A stretch of 64,000 bases of DNA from contig NZ_CP109199.1 of NCBI RefSeq assembly GCF_036250065.1, positions 1,612,001 to 1,676,000 of the forward strand, written 5' to 3'. Shown piece after piece: positions 57,951-64,000 of the stretch. Made by a program: the position numbers and the translations under genes. How positions within the stretch are numbered: position 1 is the stretch's first letter; the number at the start of each line of letters is the position of its first letter. The stretch is from Micromonospora sp. NBC_01699 (GTDB lineage: Bacteria; Actinomycetota; Actinomycetes; Mycobacteriales; Micromonosporaceae). The notes under the pieces were generated by a model, which searched no databases, was not told where the DNA came from, and was given only the letters and a program-made list of their open reading frames with translations.

Positions 57951-59175
57951 ACGCTCACGCCCATGTGCTGGGCCAGGTCGGCGATCGGCGGGGGTGGTGT
58001 GCCGGAGGTGCGGCGGAGGATGTCGGACATGACCTCGTGGGCGATCGGCCGGCAGCGGATCTCCGAGGGGGCGAGTCGGTCGCCGTCGACCAGCATCTCG
58101 CCGGCGTTGTGTACGTCGCCGATCTGGGCGTAGCCCCTGGCGATGTCGAGCAGGTGGTTGGCTCTCCGTTCGGGTGGCAGGGCGGCGAATTTGCGCTTGT
58201 CGATCCGCTGTTCGTGGGTGTCCACCGCCTTTCGGCCCTCGCCCAGTTCGACCGCTGCGGCTGCCCGGTGTACTTCGAGGTTGGTGGGGCCGAAGCTGGT
58301 CCAGTAGTGGTTCTGGTCCGAGCCGAGGGCGGTGGCGGGCTCGTGGGCTGCTCGGGTCAGGTCTCGTACGGTGGCGCTGTCGCCGAGTCGGGCGGCGGCC
58401 ATCGCGGCTTGGAGTAGCAGCGTTCCGTAGAAGGAGAGCCGGTCCGGGGCGGCGTCGTTGGTGTCGCCCGGTGCGAGCCGGTTGGCGATGTTGATGTTGA
58501 CTTCCAGTGCGGAGCGGGCTCGGCCGAGGGCGAGTAGGGCGTTGCCGACCCGGTAGGTGGCGGCTCCGACGAGTAAGGGGTCGTCGGCGCGTACGGAGAC
58601 GGTCATCGAGCGGTCGGCGGCGAGCCGGGCCAGGTCGTACTCACCGAGTTTGCACAGGGCCGAGGAGGCGATCGGTAGACCTGTCCGAGCAGGTTCGCGG
58701 CGAGTTGTCCATCGTCGCCGGTGTGATAGGCGTCGGCCGCCTGGGCGTCGCGCAGCAGCTTCGGTAGCGCCCTGGTCAGCACCGTGTAGCGGGCGTACTG
58801 GTAGGTCAGCCAGGCGTGGTTGACCGCCTTGCGGAACTCGGTCAGGACGGGTGTCATGATCTGTGCGTCGAGGTATCTGCTTACCCCCACGTATCGCTCC
58901 AGGGCGGCCCGGATCTCCTCGACTTCCACCTCATCGAGGTGGCTCGCCGTGTCGGTACGCCGTTGCGGGTCTTTGCCGCGCAGTAGCTGCACGTCGATGG
59001 TGAGCACGTCGGCGATCTCGTAGAGGACGGAGAACTTGTCCAGCCGTCGCACTCCGCGTTCGATCTTGTCGACCCAGCTTTTGGACTTGCCGAGCCGGTC
59101 GGCGAAGATCTGCTGGGACAGCTTCCGTCGACCGCGCCAGTACGCGACGCGGCGCCCGATCGGTAGTTCATCCAC
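57947..59175 (-). pseudogene. XRE-TPR regulator gene with a frameshift
   Basis: The 5' frame from ATG 59175 encodes an XRE helix-turn-helix (QQIFADRLGKSKSWVDKIE) and helices up to about NLLGQVYR. The frame then shifts near 58672: one missing base restores IASSALCKLGEYDLARLAAD and the TPR-like C-terminal half to 57947. As written, the first frame ends at 58603 with an unrelated Pro-rich tail. The second half could be translated alone from 58606. A sequencing error or a programmed shift is not excluded. The intact relative is at 61533. Confidence 0.75.
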
Positions 59176-59350
59176 CCGCGATCACCGCCAGGCTCCGGTG
59201 GGCCCAGTCCAACTGCGGGCACCCGTCCGGGGTGCACTGCCGGCAGGTGCCCGTCTGCCACGGGTACCGGCCCGGCTGGTGTTGCCGCCGGGTCAGATCG
59301 GCCGCTTCCCAGATCGCCGCTTTCGTCAGCGGCTCGTCCTGTCGGCTCAT
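59168..59350 (-). CDS. small Cys protein 1 of the island
   Basis: 60 residues. Contains GTCRQCTPDGCPQLDWA, a CxxC-x4-C motif that may bind metal, in the same arrangement as its neighbour (CLHCTQYGCP). ATG 59350 overlaps the upstream stop as ATGA; its end overlaps the XRE-TPR start. The tight coupling suggests the two Cys proteins and the regulator work together. Function unknown. Confidence 0.65.
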   Translation of the reverse strand: MSRQDEPLTKAAIWEAADLTRRQHQPGRYPWQTGTCRQCTPDGCPQLDWAHRSLAVIAGG

Positions 59351-59556
59351 GACTCTCCATCCCCGGCACCGTCCTGCGCCTGAATCCGTGTGCCCCGTGC
59401 GAGCGCCTGTAGGAACTCGATCGCGCGATCCATGTACGGGCATCCGTACTGGGTGCAGTGGAGGCAGACCGGTCGCCAGAGGCGGGATCGTCGGTGTCTG
59501 GTGATCTCCTCGCGAGCGATCCACTTCAACGTGTCGAGGCTCAGTTCCCCACTCAT
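59347..59556 (-). CDS. small Cys protein 2 of the island
   Basis: 69 residues. Motif CLHCTQYGCPYMDRAIEFL parallels the Cys motif of the next gene, so the two are probably ancient duplicates. N-terminal part SLDTLKWIAREEITRHRRSR is basic and helical. Three bases separate it from the preceding small gene. Confidence 0.65.
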   Translation of the reverse strand: MSGELSLDTLKWIAREEITRHRRSRLWRPVCLHCTQYGCPYMDRAIEFLQALARGTRIQAQDGAGDGES

Positions 59557-59559
59557 CGG

Positions 59560-59757
59560 TCACGCCGTGGGGGCGCGCCGGATGCGTCCGGACATCCCGA
59601 TCGAGAACAGCTCCGTCGGAAGGGCCTCTTGATTCTTGTCGTACCGGCCCTCGTTGGGCATGCGCCGCCGTGTACCGGGAGCCGGCGGCATGTCGGCCAC
59701 CCCCTGGCCGGGGACCGGGGACTCGGGAGTGATCGCGTTGCTTTGTTCGTCGTGCAC
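59560..59757 (-). CDS. small hypothetical protein, first gene of the island's minus-strand operon
   Basis: 65 residues from GTG 59757, preceded by AGGAGGAG at good spacing. Low complexity and likely disordered: Pro/Met/Arg-rich with PGQGVADMPPAPGTRR and a final GMSGRIRRAPTA. No signal peptide. A peptide-precursor role could be imagined, but no modifying enzyme is nearby, so I make no such claim. Confidence 0.55.
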   Translation of the reverse strand: MHDEQSNAITPESPVPGQGVADMPPAPGTRRRMPNEGRYDKNQEALPTELFSIGMSGRIRRAPTA

Positions 59758-59787
59758 AGTGCTCCTCCTTCAACTCGAACGTTGGAA

Positions 59788-59822
59788 GCGGGGTCGCTCC
59801 GATGGGGACGGAACGACCCCGC
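59788..59822. promoter_or_regulatory. hairpin in the divergent control region of the island
   Basis: GCGGGGTCG (59788-59796) pairs with CGACCCCGC (59814-59822). It lies 30-65 bp upstream of the minus-strand operon start, within the 240-bp divergent region shared with the XRE-DUF5753 gene. It could be an operator or attenuator; no -10/-35 pair was certain. Confidence 0.4.
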
Positions 59823-59999
59823 GCAGTTCCGCCCGTCTTTCGGGGAACGAGATTCGTAGATTCGAGCGGTTCTGCTAGGTGACACTCTGCTGTCGGAACC
59901 CCTACTCTCGGAACACATAAGTCCACTTCGGGGAGTGTGCGCACTCGGACCTGGGCAGCAAAGCGCCGATCTCTAATTTGAGGAAAGGTTGGGGAACAC

Positions 60000-60800
60000 G
60001 TGGGAATCTCAGCTTCGGAGTACATGATTCGCGATCTGAAGCGGAAACGGCTAAAGGCAGGGTTGACCCAGGCCCAGCTCGGGGAGCTGATCCACTATTC
60101 CGATACTCAGGTCAGCGCCATGGAGACGGGTGGCAAGCCCGTAACTCTGGCGTACCTGAAGCTGGTCGACCAGGCGCTTAACCTCGGCGACCACTTCGAG
60201 GTGATGTGGGAGGAACTGGTCAAGGACGCTGACGCGCCGGTCTGGCTGCGGGAGTGGCTTGCGATTGAGCGCGAGGCGAGGGTGCTGCGCTGGTACGAGC
60301 ACGCCTTCGTCCCTGGGCTGTTGCAGACGGAGGCATACATGCGGGCGATCTTCTCGGCATCCCATCGGCTGCCGGCCAACGAGGTGGAGCAGCAGGTTGC
60401 CTCCCGGTTGGAGCGCCAGACCATCCTGACTATGGATGACCCGCCGGAGCTGTTCGTCGTGATCGACGCCATGGTGATCAAGCGCATGGCCGGCTCCGGC
60501 CAGGTCATGGTCGAACAGGTGGAGCATCTGCTGGCCTGTGCGGACAACCCCAAGATTCACTTGCAGGTCATCCCCATGTCGCTCGGGATGTACTCGGGGC
60601 TCGCCGGGGCATTCATCCTGGCCGACCTGCCGGAGGCTCACAAGGTTGGCTACGTTGACAACCAGCTAACCGCGCAGATCGTTGAGCGCGCGGAAGACAT
60701 TGCTAGCCTCGGAGTGTCGTGGGATGCAGTCCGAGACGAGGCGCTGCCACGCAGCCAGACCGTAGAACTTCTGAAGGAAGCGGCGAAATCATGGACATGA
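60000..60800 (+). CDS. XRE-family regulator with DUF5753 domain
   Basis: 266 residues, GTG start with GGGGAA upstream. HTH at residues 10-65 (AGLTQAQLGELIHYSDTQVSAME), then DUF5753 (WYEHAFVPGLLQTEAYMRA, LACADNPKIHLQVIPMSLGMYSGLAGAF). This is the WhiJ-like regulator class of actinomycetes that pairs with a DUF397 protein encoded just downstream. GC content is visibly lower than in the flanking chromosome. It overlaps the DUF397 start by about 10 bp. Confidence 0.93.
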   Translation: MGISASEYMIRDLKRKRLKAGLTQAQLGELIHYSDTQVSAMETGGKPVTLAYLKLVDQALNLGDHFEVMWEELVKDADAPVWLREWLAIEREARVLRWYEHAFVPGLLQTEAYMRAIFSASHRLPANEVEQQVASRLERQTILTMDDPPELFVVIDAMVIKRMAGSGQVMVEQVEHLLACADNPKIHLQVIPMSLGMYSGLAGAFILADLPEAHKVGYVDNQLTAQIVERAEDIASLGVSWDAVRDEALPRSQTVELLKEAAKSWT

Positions 60801-60979
60801 CCGGCGCCCAGTGGCGTAAGTCGACCCGCTCGTCCACCAACGGTGGGGCGTGCGTGGAGGTATCCGACAACCTGCCCGGCCGCGTGCTCGTTCGGGACAC
60901 CAAGGACCGCGACGGCGGCACCCTGGCCTTCGAGCCGGCGGCGTGGAGCGCGTTCGTCGGCTTCGCTCGCCAGCCCTAG
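60791..60979 (+). CDS. DUF397 protein 1
   Basis: 62 residues: MTGAQWRKSTRSSTNGGACV, LVRDTKDRDGGTLAFEP, AAWSAFVGFARQ, the full DUF397 pattern. Partner of the upstream XRE-DUF5753 protein in WhiJ-type systems. ATG 60791 fits the usual MD(x)TGAxWRKS start; a second ATG at 60797 forms ATGA with the upstream stop. Confidence 0.9.
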   Translation: MDMTGAQWRKSTRSSTNGGACVEVSDNLPGRVLVRDTKDRDGGTLAFEPAAWSAFVGFARQP

Positions 60980-60988
60980 CCGGCACAG

Positions 60989-61030
60989 AAAAGGCCCTGG
61001 CCTGCCCTCATCGGGTGGCCAGGGCCTTTT
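60989..61030 (+). terminator. terminator of the first XRE-DUF397 unit
   Basis: AAAAGGCCCTGGCC (60989-61002) pairs with GGCCAGGGCCTTTT (61017-61030), followed by more T. A classic intrinsic terminator. Confidence 0.93.
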
Positions 61031-61125
61031 TCATGAGTACCTGAGCCCTGGGACAGTCCGTTGACCATCGCGACCTCGGACCGGCGGAACGTGGCGTTCA
61101 TGGATGGACTGCTGGGCGGGCAGGT

Positions 61126-61244
61126 GACCAAGGGTCCAGATGGGTCGTTGCCCTTGAGGAGGTCTGGGAAGTTGTCCGTGAGTACGCTCTACCCGGACAG
61201 TCGTCCTTGGAACTCCTATGGAAACGGCGGAGTCCTGGAGCTGA
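61126..61244 (+). pseudogene. decayed C-terminus of a second XRE-DUF5753 gene
   Basis: The frame from 61156 reads VWEVVREYALPGQSSLELL. After a one-base shift near 61217 it continues METAESWS-stop (TGA 61242-61244). The intact gene at 60000 ends SWDAVRDEALPRSQTVELLKEAAKSWT-like, matching in order and spacing. The first three quarters of the gene are gone. Confidence 0.75.
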
Positions 61245-61249
61245 ACGAT

Positions 61250-61426
61250 GTGCCGCGCTGGCGGAAGTCCAGCCGAAGCAACGGACAAGGCGGCGCCTGT
61301 GTAGAGGTGGCCGACAACCTGCCCGGACGTGTGCTCGTCCGGGACACCAAGGATCGCGACGGCGGCACCCTGGCCTTCGAGTCGGCGGCGTGGAGCGCGT
61401 TCGTCGGCTTCGCTCGCCAGTCCTAG
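61250..61426 (+). CDS. DUF397 protein 2
   Basis: 58 residues from GTG 61250 (GGAG 9 nt upstream): RWRKSSRSNGQGGACVEVAD, LVRDTKDRDGGTLAFES, AAWSAFVGFARQS. Nearly identical to DUF397 protein 1 in its last 45 residues. Its own XRE partner is the decayed fragment just upstream, so it may now be an orphan or work with the intact XRE protein. Confidence 0.85.
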   Translation: MPRWRKSSRSNGQGGACVEVADNLPGRVLVRDTKDRDGGTLAFESAAWSAFVGFARQS

Positions 61427-61436
61427 CCGGCACAAG

Positions 61437-61477
61437 AAAGGCCCTGGCCTGCCCTCATCGGGTGGCCAGGGCCTTTT
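61437..61477 (+). terminator. terminator of the second DUF397 unit
   Basis: AAAGGCCCTGGCC pairs with GGCCAGGGCCTTT; nearly identical in sequence to the terminator at 60989-61030, including the loop. Confidence 0.92.
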
Positions 61478-61532
61478 ACCCGGACCATTGGCCGTACCGT
61501 AGGTAGCAGGGCACCCCTCGACGGAGGGCTAC

Positions 61533-62735
61533 ATGGCGCGCAGGGCTACACGAGACACTGCCATCGGTCAGCGCATCCGCGACCGCCGTACGCTGCTGAA
61601 ACTCACACTCCGCGTCGCCGCCGATCGGGCCGGCATCAGCCACACCACCCTCTCGCGCATCGAACGTGGCGAGATCAGCGCCGACAACCGCTTCACCCTG
61701 GCGGACATCGCCGAGGCATTGCGCTGTCCCGTCACAGACCTGACCGGGCTACCCGCCGCGCCCGCCGACCGGGACCAGGCCGAGGCCGGCGGCGCCGTCC
61801 ACGAGGCGCTGCAAGCCGTCATCGGCGCCGATCTGGACTATCCGCCCGACTCCGAACCGGTCGCGCTCGATGCCCTGGGCCGGGAGCTGGAGTTGGTCCG
61901 GGGGCTGCGGATCAGGTGCGACTACATCGCTGCGGCGAACAGGATCCCGAATCTGATCCGGGGGTTGCACGCCGCCGCGTACGGCCAGGAACGGGAGCGT
62001 GCCCTGCGTGGTCTCGTCATCGCCGAGGACATGACATCGTTCGTGATCCGCTATGCCGGTCACCCCGGCTCGGCTTGCCTGGTCGCCGACCGCGCGCACC
62101 AGGCGGCCGAACGGCTCGATGATCCGGTGATGCTCGGCCTCGCGGCTTGGTCGCGGGGGCACGCGGCAACCGGCATGGGTCTGTATCCACGGGCGCTACA
62201 GGTGGCGCAACGAGCTGCGACCGAACTCCAGCCGCACACCGGCGAGCCGGACGCGCTGGAGATGTTCGGGCAACTGCTGATGTTGCAGGCGTTTGCGATC
62301 TACGCCCAGGGTCGCGACCTGGCCGACACGACCGAACTGGTTGCCGAGGCGGTGCGGATTGCCGAGCAGACCGGCGAGAGCGGGGCCCTGAACCTGGCCT
62401 TCGGGCCGACAAACATCCGGTTCTGGAAGGTCAGCATGCTCTCAGACGGTGACCCAGGCGCGGCCGTCGAGATCGCACGCGAGACTCAGCCGGCGGCGGT
62501 CGAGTCCCCGTCCCGGCAGTTCGCGTTCTACGCGGATACCGGCCGCGCGCTGGCGCACCTGCGCCGCGACCGGGAGGCCCTGCGGATGTTGCTGACCGCC
62601 GAGCGGTTGAGTCCTCAGCGGATGCGCTCGCCGATCATCACGGAGACAGTGCGGGGCCTGCTGGAGCGGTCGAAGCGAGGCACCGGCTGGACCGAGCTTC
62701 GCGGCCTCTGCGAACGGCTCGGCATCGGGGCGTAG
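61533..62735 (+). CDS. XRE-family regulator with TPR-like C-terminal domain
   Basis: 400 residues, ATG behind GGAGGG. HTH in residues 10-70 (LRVAADRAGISHTTLSRIERG), followed by about ten TPR-like helices (GLYPRALQVAQRAATELQP; NLAFGPTNIRFWKVSMLSDG). It has the same architecture and the FGPTN motif of the frameshifted gene at 57947-59175. TPR-bearing XRE proteins in actinomycetes often respond to peptides or antibiotic-pathway signals; the ligand here is unknown. Confidence 0.88.
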   Translation: MARRATRDTAIGQRIRDRRTLLKLTLRVAADRAGISHTTLSRIERGEISADNRFTLADIAEALRCPVTDLTGLPAAPADRDQAEAGGAVHEALQAVIGADLDYPPDSEPVALDALGRELELVRGLRIRCDYIAAANRIPNLIRGLHAAAYGQERERALRGLVIAEDMTSFVIRYAGHPGSACLVADRAHQAAERLDDPVMLGLAAWSRGHAATGMGLYPRALQVAQRAATELQPHTGEPDALEMFGQLLMLQAFAIYAQGRDLADTTELVAEAVRIAEQTGESGALNLAFGPTNIRFWKVSMLSDGDPGAAVEIARETQPAAVESPSRQFAFYADTGRALAHLRRDREALRMLLTAERLSPQRMRSPIITETVRGLLERSKRGTGWTELRGLCERLGIGA

Positions 62736-62744
62736 ACGACAGAC

Positions 62745-62979
62745 CGTTCACGTCAGCCGCCCTCCGGTGGGCCAATCCTCCAGTCACCGACCCGGAGCCG
62801 TAGCCGAACGGGGGTGTTGCGCAGTGGTGCCGATCGAACGCGATGGTGTTGACTGAGCGTCATGTCCGCCACAGACGATCTACTGGTCGACGTAGCCACC
62901 CTCGCCGGGGAACTGGCCGACCCTGAGCCGGCCGCACCAACCGTACTGGATGTTCGCTGGCGGCTCGCCGGCCCACCCG
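62745..62979. repeat. right flanking direct repeat of the island
   Basis: Counterpart of 56841-57087, same orientation. It begins with a vestige of the ideR start (CGTTCAC...CCGCCCTCC, the GTG and its ribosome site on the minus strand), followed by the promoter gap and the start of the intact sseA. Confidence 0.88.
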
Positions 62980-63719
62980 CGCGGGAGGACTACGCCGCCG
63001 GGCACCTGCCCGGAGCGGTTTTTGTCGATCTCGACGCCGAGCTGTGCGGTGCCCCCGGCCCCGAGGGGCGGCATCCGCTGCCCGACCCGGCCGCGCTCCA
63101 GCGGGTCCTGCGCGCCGCCGGGGTGCGTACCGGTCACCCGGTGGTGGTCTACGACGGCGGCGACGGTCTGCCCGCCGCCCGCGCCTGGTGGACCCTGCGC
63201 TGGGCCGGACACGAATCCGTCCGGGTGCTCGACGGCGGATTCGCGGCCTGGGTCAGCGCCGGGCAGCCGGTCACCGCCGAGGTGCCGACCCCACCGCCGG
63301 GGGACGTCACCGTCGTACCCGGTGGTCTGCCGGTGCTCGACGCCGACGCGGCGGCCGAACTCGCCGCCGGAGCCGGCGTGCTGTTCGACGTCCGGGCCGC
63401 GCCGCGCTACCGGGGCGAGACCGAGCCGGTCGACCCGGTCGCCGGGCACGTACCCGGCGCGGTCAATCTGCCGACCACCGAGCACATCGCCCCGGACGGC
63501 AGGCTGCGGGCCGCCGCCACCCTCCGGTCGCGGTTCGCACAGGCCGGCGTCGAGCCCGGCGTACGCGTCGGCGCGTACTGCGGGTCCGGGGTGACCGCCG
63601 CGCACACGGTGTTCGCCCTGCACCTCGCCGGGCACCCCGACGCCGCCCTCTACGTCGGCTCGTGGAGCCAGTGGGTGACCGACCCGGACCGCCCGGTGGC
63701 CACCGGCGCCGGCACCTGA
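62862..63719 (+). CDS. sseA: thiosulfate/3-mercaptopyruvate sulfurtransferase
   Basis: 285 residues, two rhodanese domains. The N-terminal inactive domain ends with VLDGGFAAWVSAG; the C-terminal domain has the active loop CGSGVTA with catalytic Cys near residue 240. It transfers sulfur from 3-mercaptopyruvate or thiosulfate. ATG 62862. Stands between ideR and acuC in related actinobacteria, so this is the functional copy of the ancestral gene or its incoming homologue. Confidence 0.94.
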   Translation: MSATDDLLVDVATLAGELADPEPAAPTVLDVRWRLAGPPAREDYAAGHLPGAVFVDLDAELCGAPGPEGRHPLPDPAALQRVLRAAGVRTGHPVVVYDGGDGLPAARAWWTLRWAGHESVRVLDGGFAAWVSAGQPVTAEVPTPPPGDVTVVPGGLPVLDADAAAELAAGAGVLFDVRAAPRYRGETEPVDPVAGHVPGAVNLPTTEHIAPDGRLRAAATLRSRFAQAGVEPGVRVGAYCGSGVTAAHTVFALHLAGHPDAALYVGSWSQWVTDPDRPVATGAGT

Positions 63720-63804
63720 TCCCACCGTCGGCCGGGGCCCGGTCCACCCTCGCCGAGGGCGGTTGAGTCTGGGAGCGGGCCCCGCCGCATGCGACGATGG
63801 CGCC

Positions 63805-64000
63805 ATGTCGGATGGCACGGTGGTGGTGTGGGATGAGTCCCTGCTCGCCTACGACCTGGGTGAGCACCCGCTCGATCCGGTCCGGGTCGAGCTGACCGTC
63901 GCGTTGGCGCGAGAGCTGGGCATCCTCGACCGGGCCGGTGTCCGGGTGGTCGCCCCGACCCCGGCCGACGAGGCGGCACTGACCCGGGTGCACCGGCCGG
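63805..64000 (+). CDS. acuC: acetoin-utilization/histone-deacetylase family protein, 3'-truncated
   Basis: The first 65 residues run off the window end. VVVWDESLLAYDLGEHPLDP and VRVELTVALARELGILD match the N-terminus of actinobacterial AcuC, a class I histone-deacetylase-like enzyme acting on acetyl-lysine. The GACGAT element about 8 nt before the ATG might serve a leaderless start. Confidence 0.85.
   Translation, partial: MSDGTVVVWDESLLAYDLGEHPLDPVRVELTVALARELGILDRAGVRVVAPTPADEAALTRVHRP

Noticed and set aside
59560-59757. RiPP precursor peptide
   Set aside because: Small and disordered, but there is no maturation enzyme, protease or transporter in the island.
57088-62744. integrase, transposase or att-site driven insertion
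   Set aside because: No recombinase gene or short target-site duplication was found; the flanking repeats are diverged gene-containing segments, which fits homologous recombination better.

Overview
The window is very GC-rich DNA with strong third-position G/C bias, frequent GTG/TTG starts and ATGA start-stop overlaps. The order recA-recX-rny-gluABCD-miaB ... miaA-dapF ... hflX ... lexA-nrdR-nrdJ ... ideR-sseA-acuC is that of an actinomycete chromosome. The abundance of GATC-containing intergenic palindromes and XRE/DUF397 genes fits Micromonosporaceae best. The species cannot be named from the sequence alone.

Layout. 0-6.3 kb: end of a VOC protein, the giant helicase Lhr, and two orphan genes, one built on a hexapeptide repeat. 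6.5-12.6 kb: a complete Mrp Na+/H+ antiporter operon (A/B fused, then C, D, E, F, G). 12.9-16.4 kb: two coupled CNNM/CorC-like membrane proteins behind a structured leader, then a Spo0M-like protein. 16.6-19.9 kb: an amino-acid exporter and a pyridoxamine-oxidase/acetyltransferase fusion, divergent from a MocR regulator. 19.9-25.5 kb: a UdgX-type uracil-DNA glycosylase, DUF3046, recA with a LexA site, recX and RNase Y. 25.6-29.4 kb: a glutamate-type ABC importer and a selenocysteine tRNA. 30-41.6 kb: tRNA modification (miaB, miaA), a secreted pectate lyase, a DUF349 protein, dapF, malic enzyme and hflX. 41.7-48.7 kb: a secreted propeller protein, lexA with several SOS boxes, a LysM protein resembling mycobacterial ChiZ, nrdR and the B12-dependent ribonucleotide reductase. 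49-56 kb: DUF2332, an MFS exporter, a GntR/ABC module, DUF5522, L-2-hydroxyglutarate oxidase and a lipoprotein. 56.2-64 kb: ideR, sseA and the start of acuC.

The most unusual region is 57.1-62.7 kb. A small island lies between ideR and sseA, flanked by diverged direct repeats of about 240 bp. Each repeat carries the shared ideR/sseA promoter region: the left copy ends in a broken 5' piece of sseA, the right copy begins with the 5' tip of ideR. This is the topology of a single-crossover (Campbell-type) insertion of a related but foreign segment. The island holds only regulators and tiny proteins: two XRE-TPR proteins (one frameshifted), a DUF5753 XRE protein with DUF397 partner, a decayed second copy of that pair, a ribbon-helix-helix-like protein, two small Cys proteins and two orphans. 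A fragment resembling the ribbon-helix-helix protein also lies beside the tRNA-Sec gene.

Two genome-wide habits show up. Long perfect palindromes sit in gaps between convergent genes and probably act as two-way terminators. Short tandem duplications (27-41 bp) repeatedly lie across stop codons. A DNA-repair and nucleotide-supply theme links lhr, udgX, recA, recX, lexA, the LysM gene, nrdR and nrdJ.
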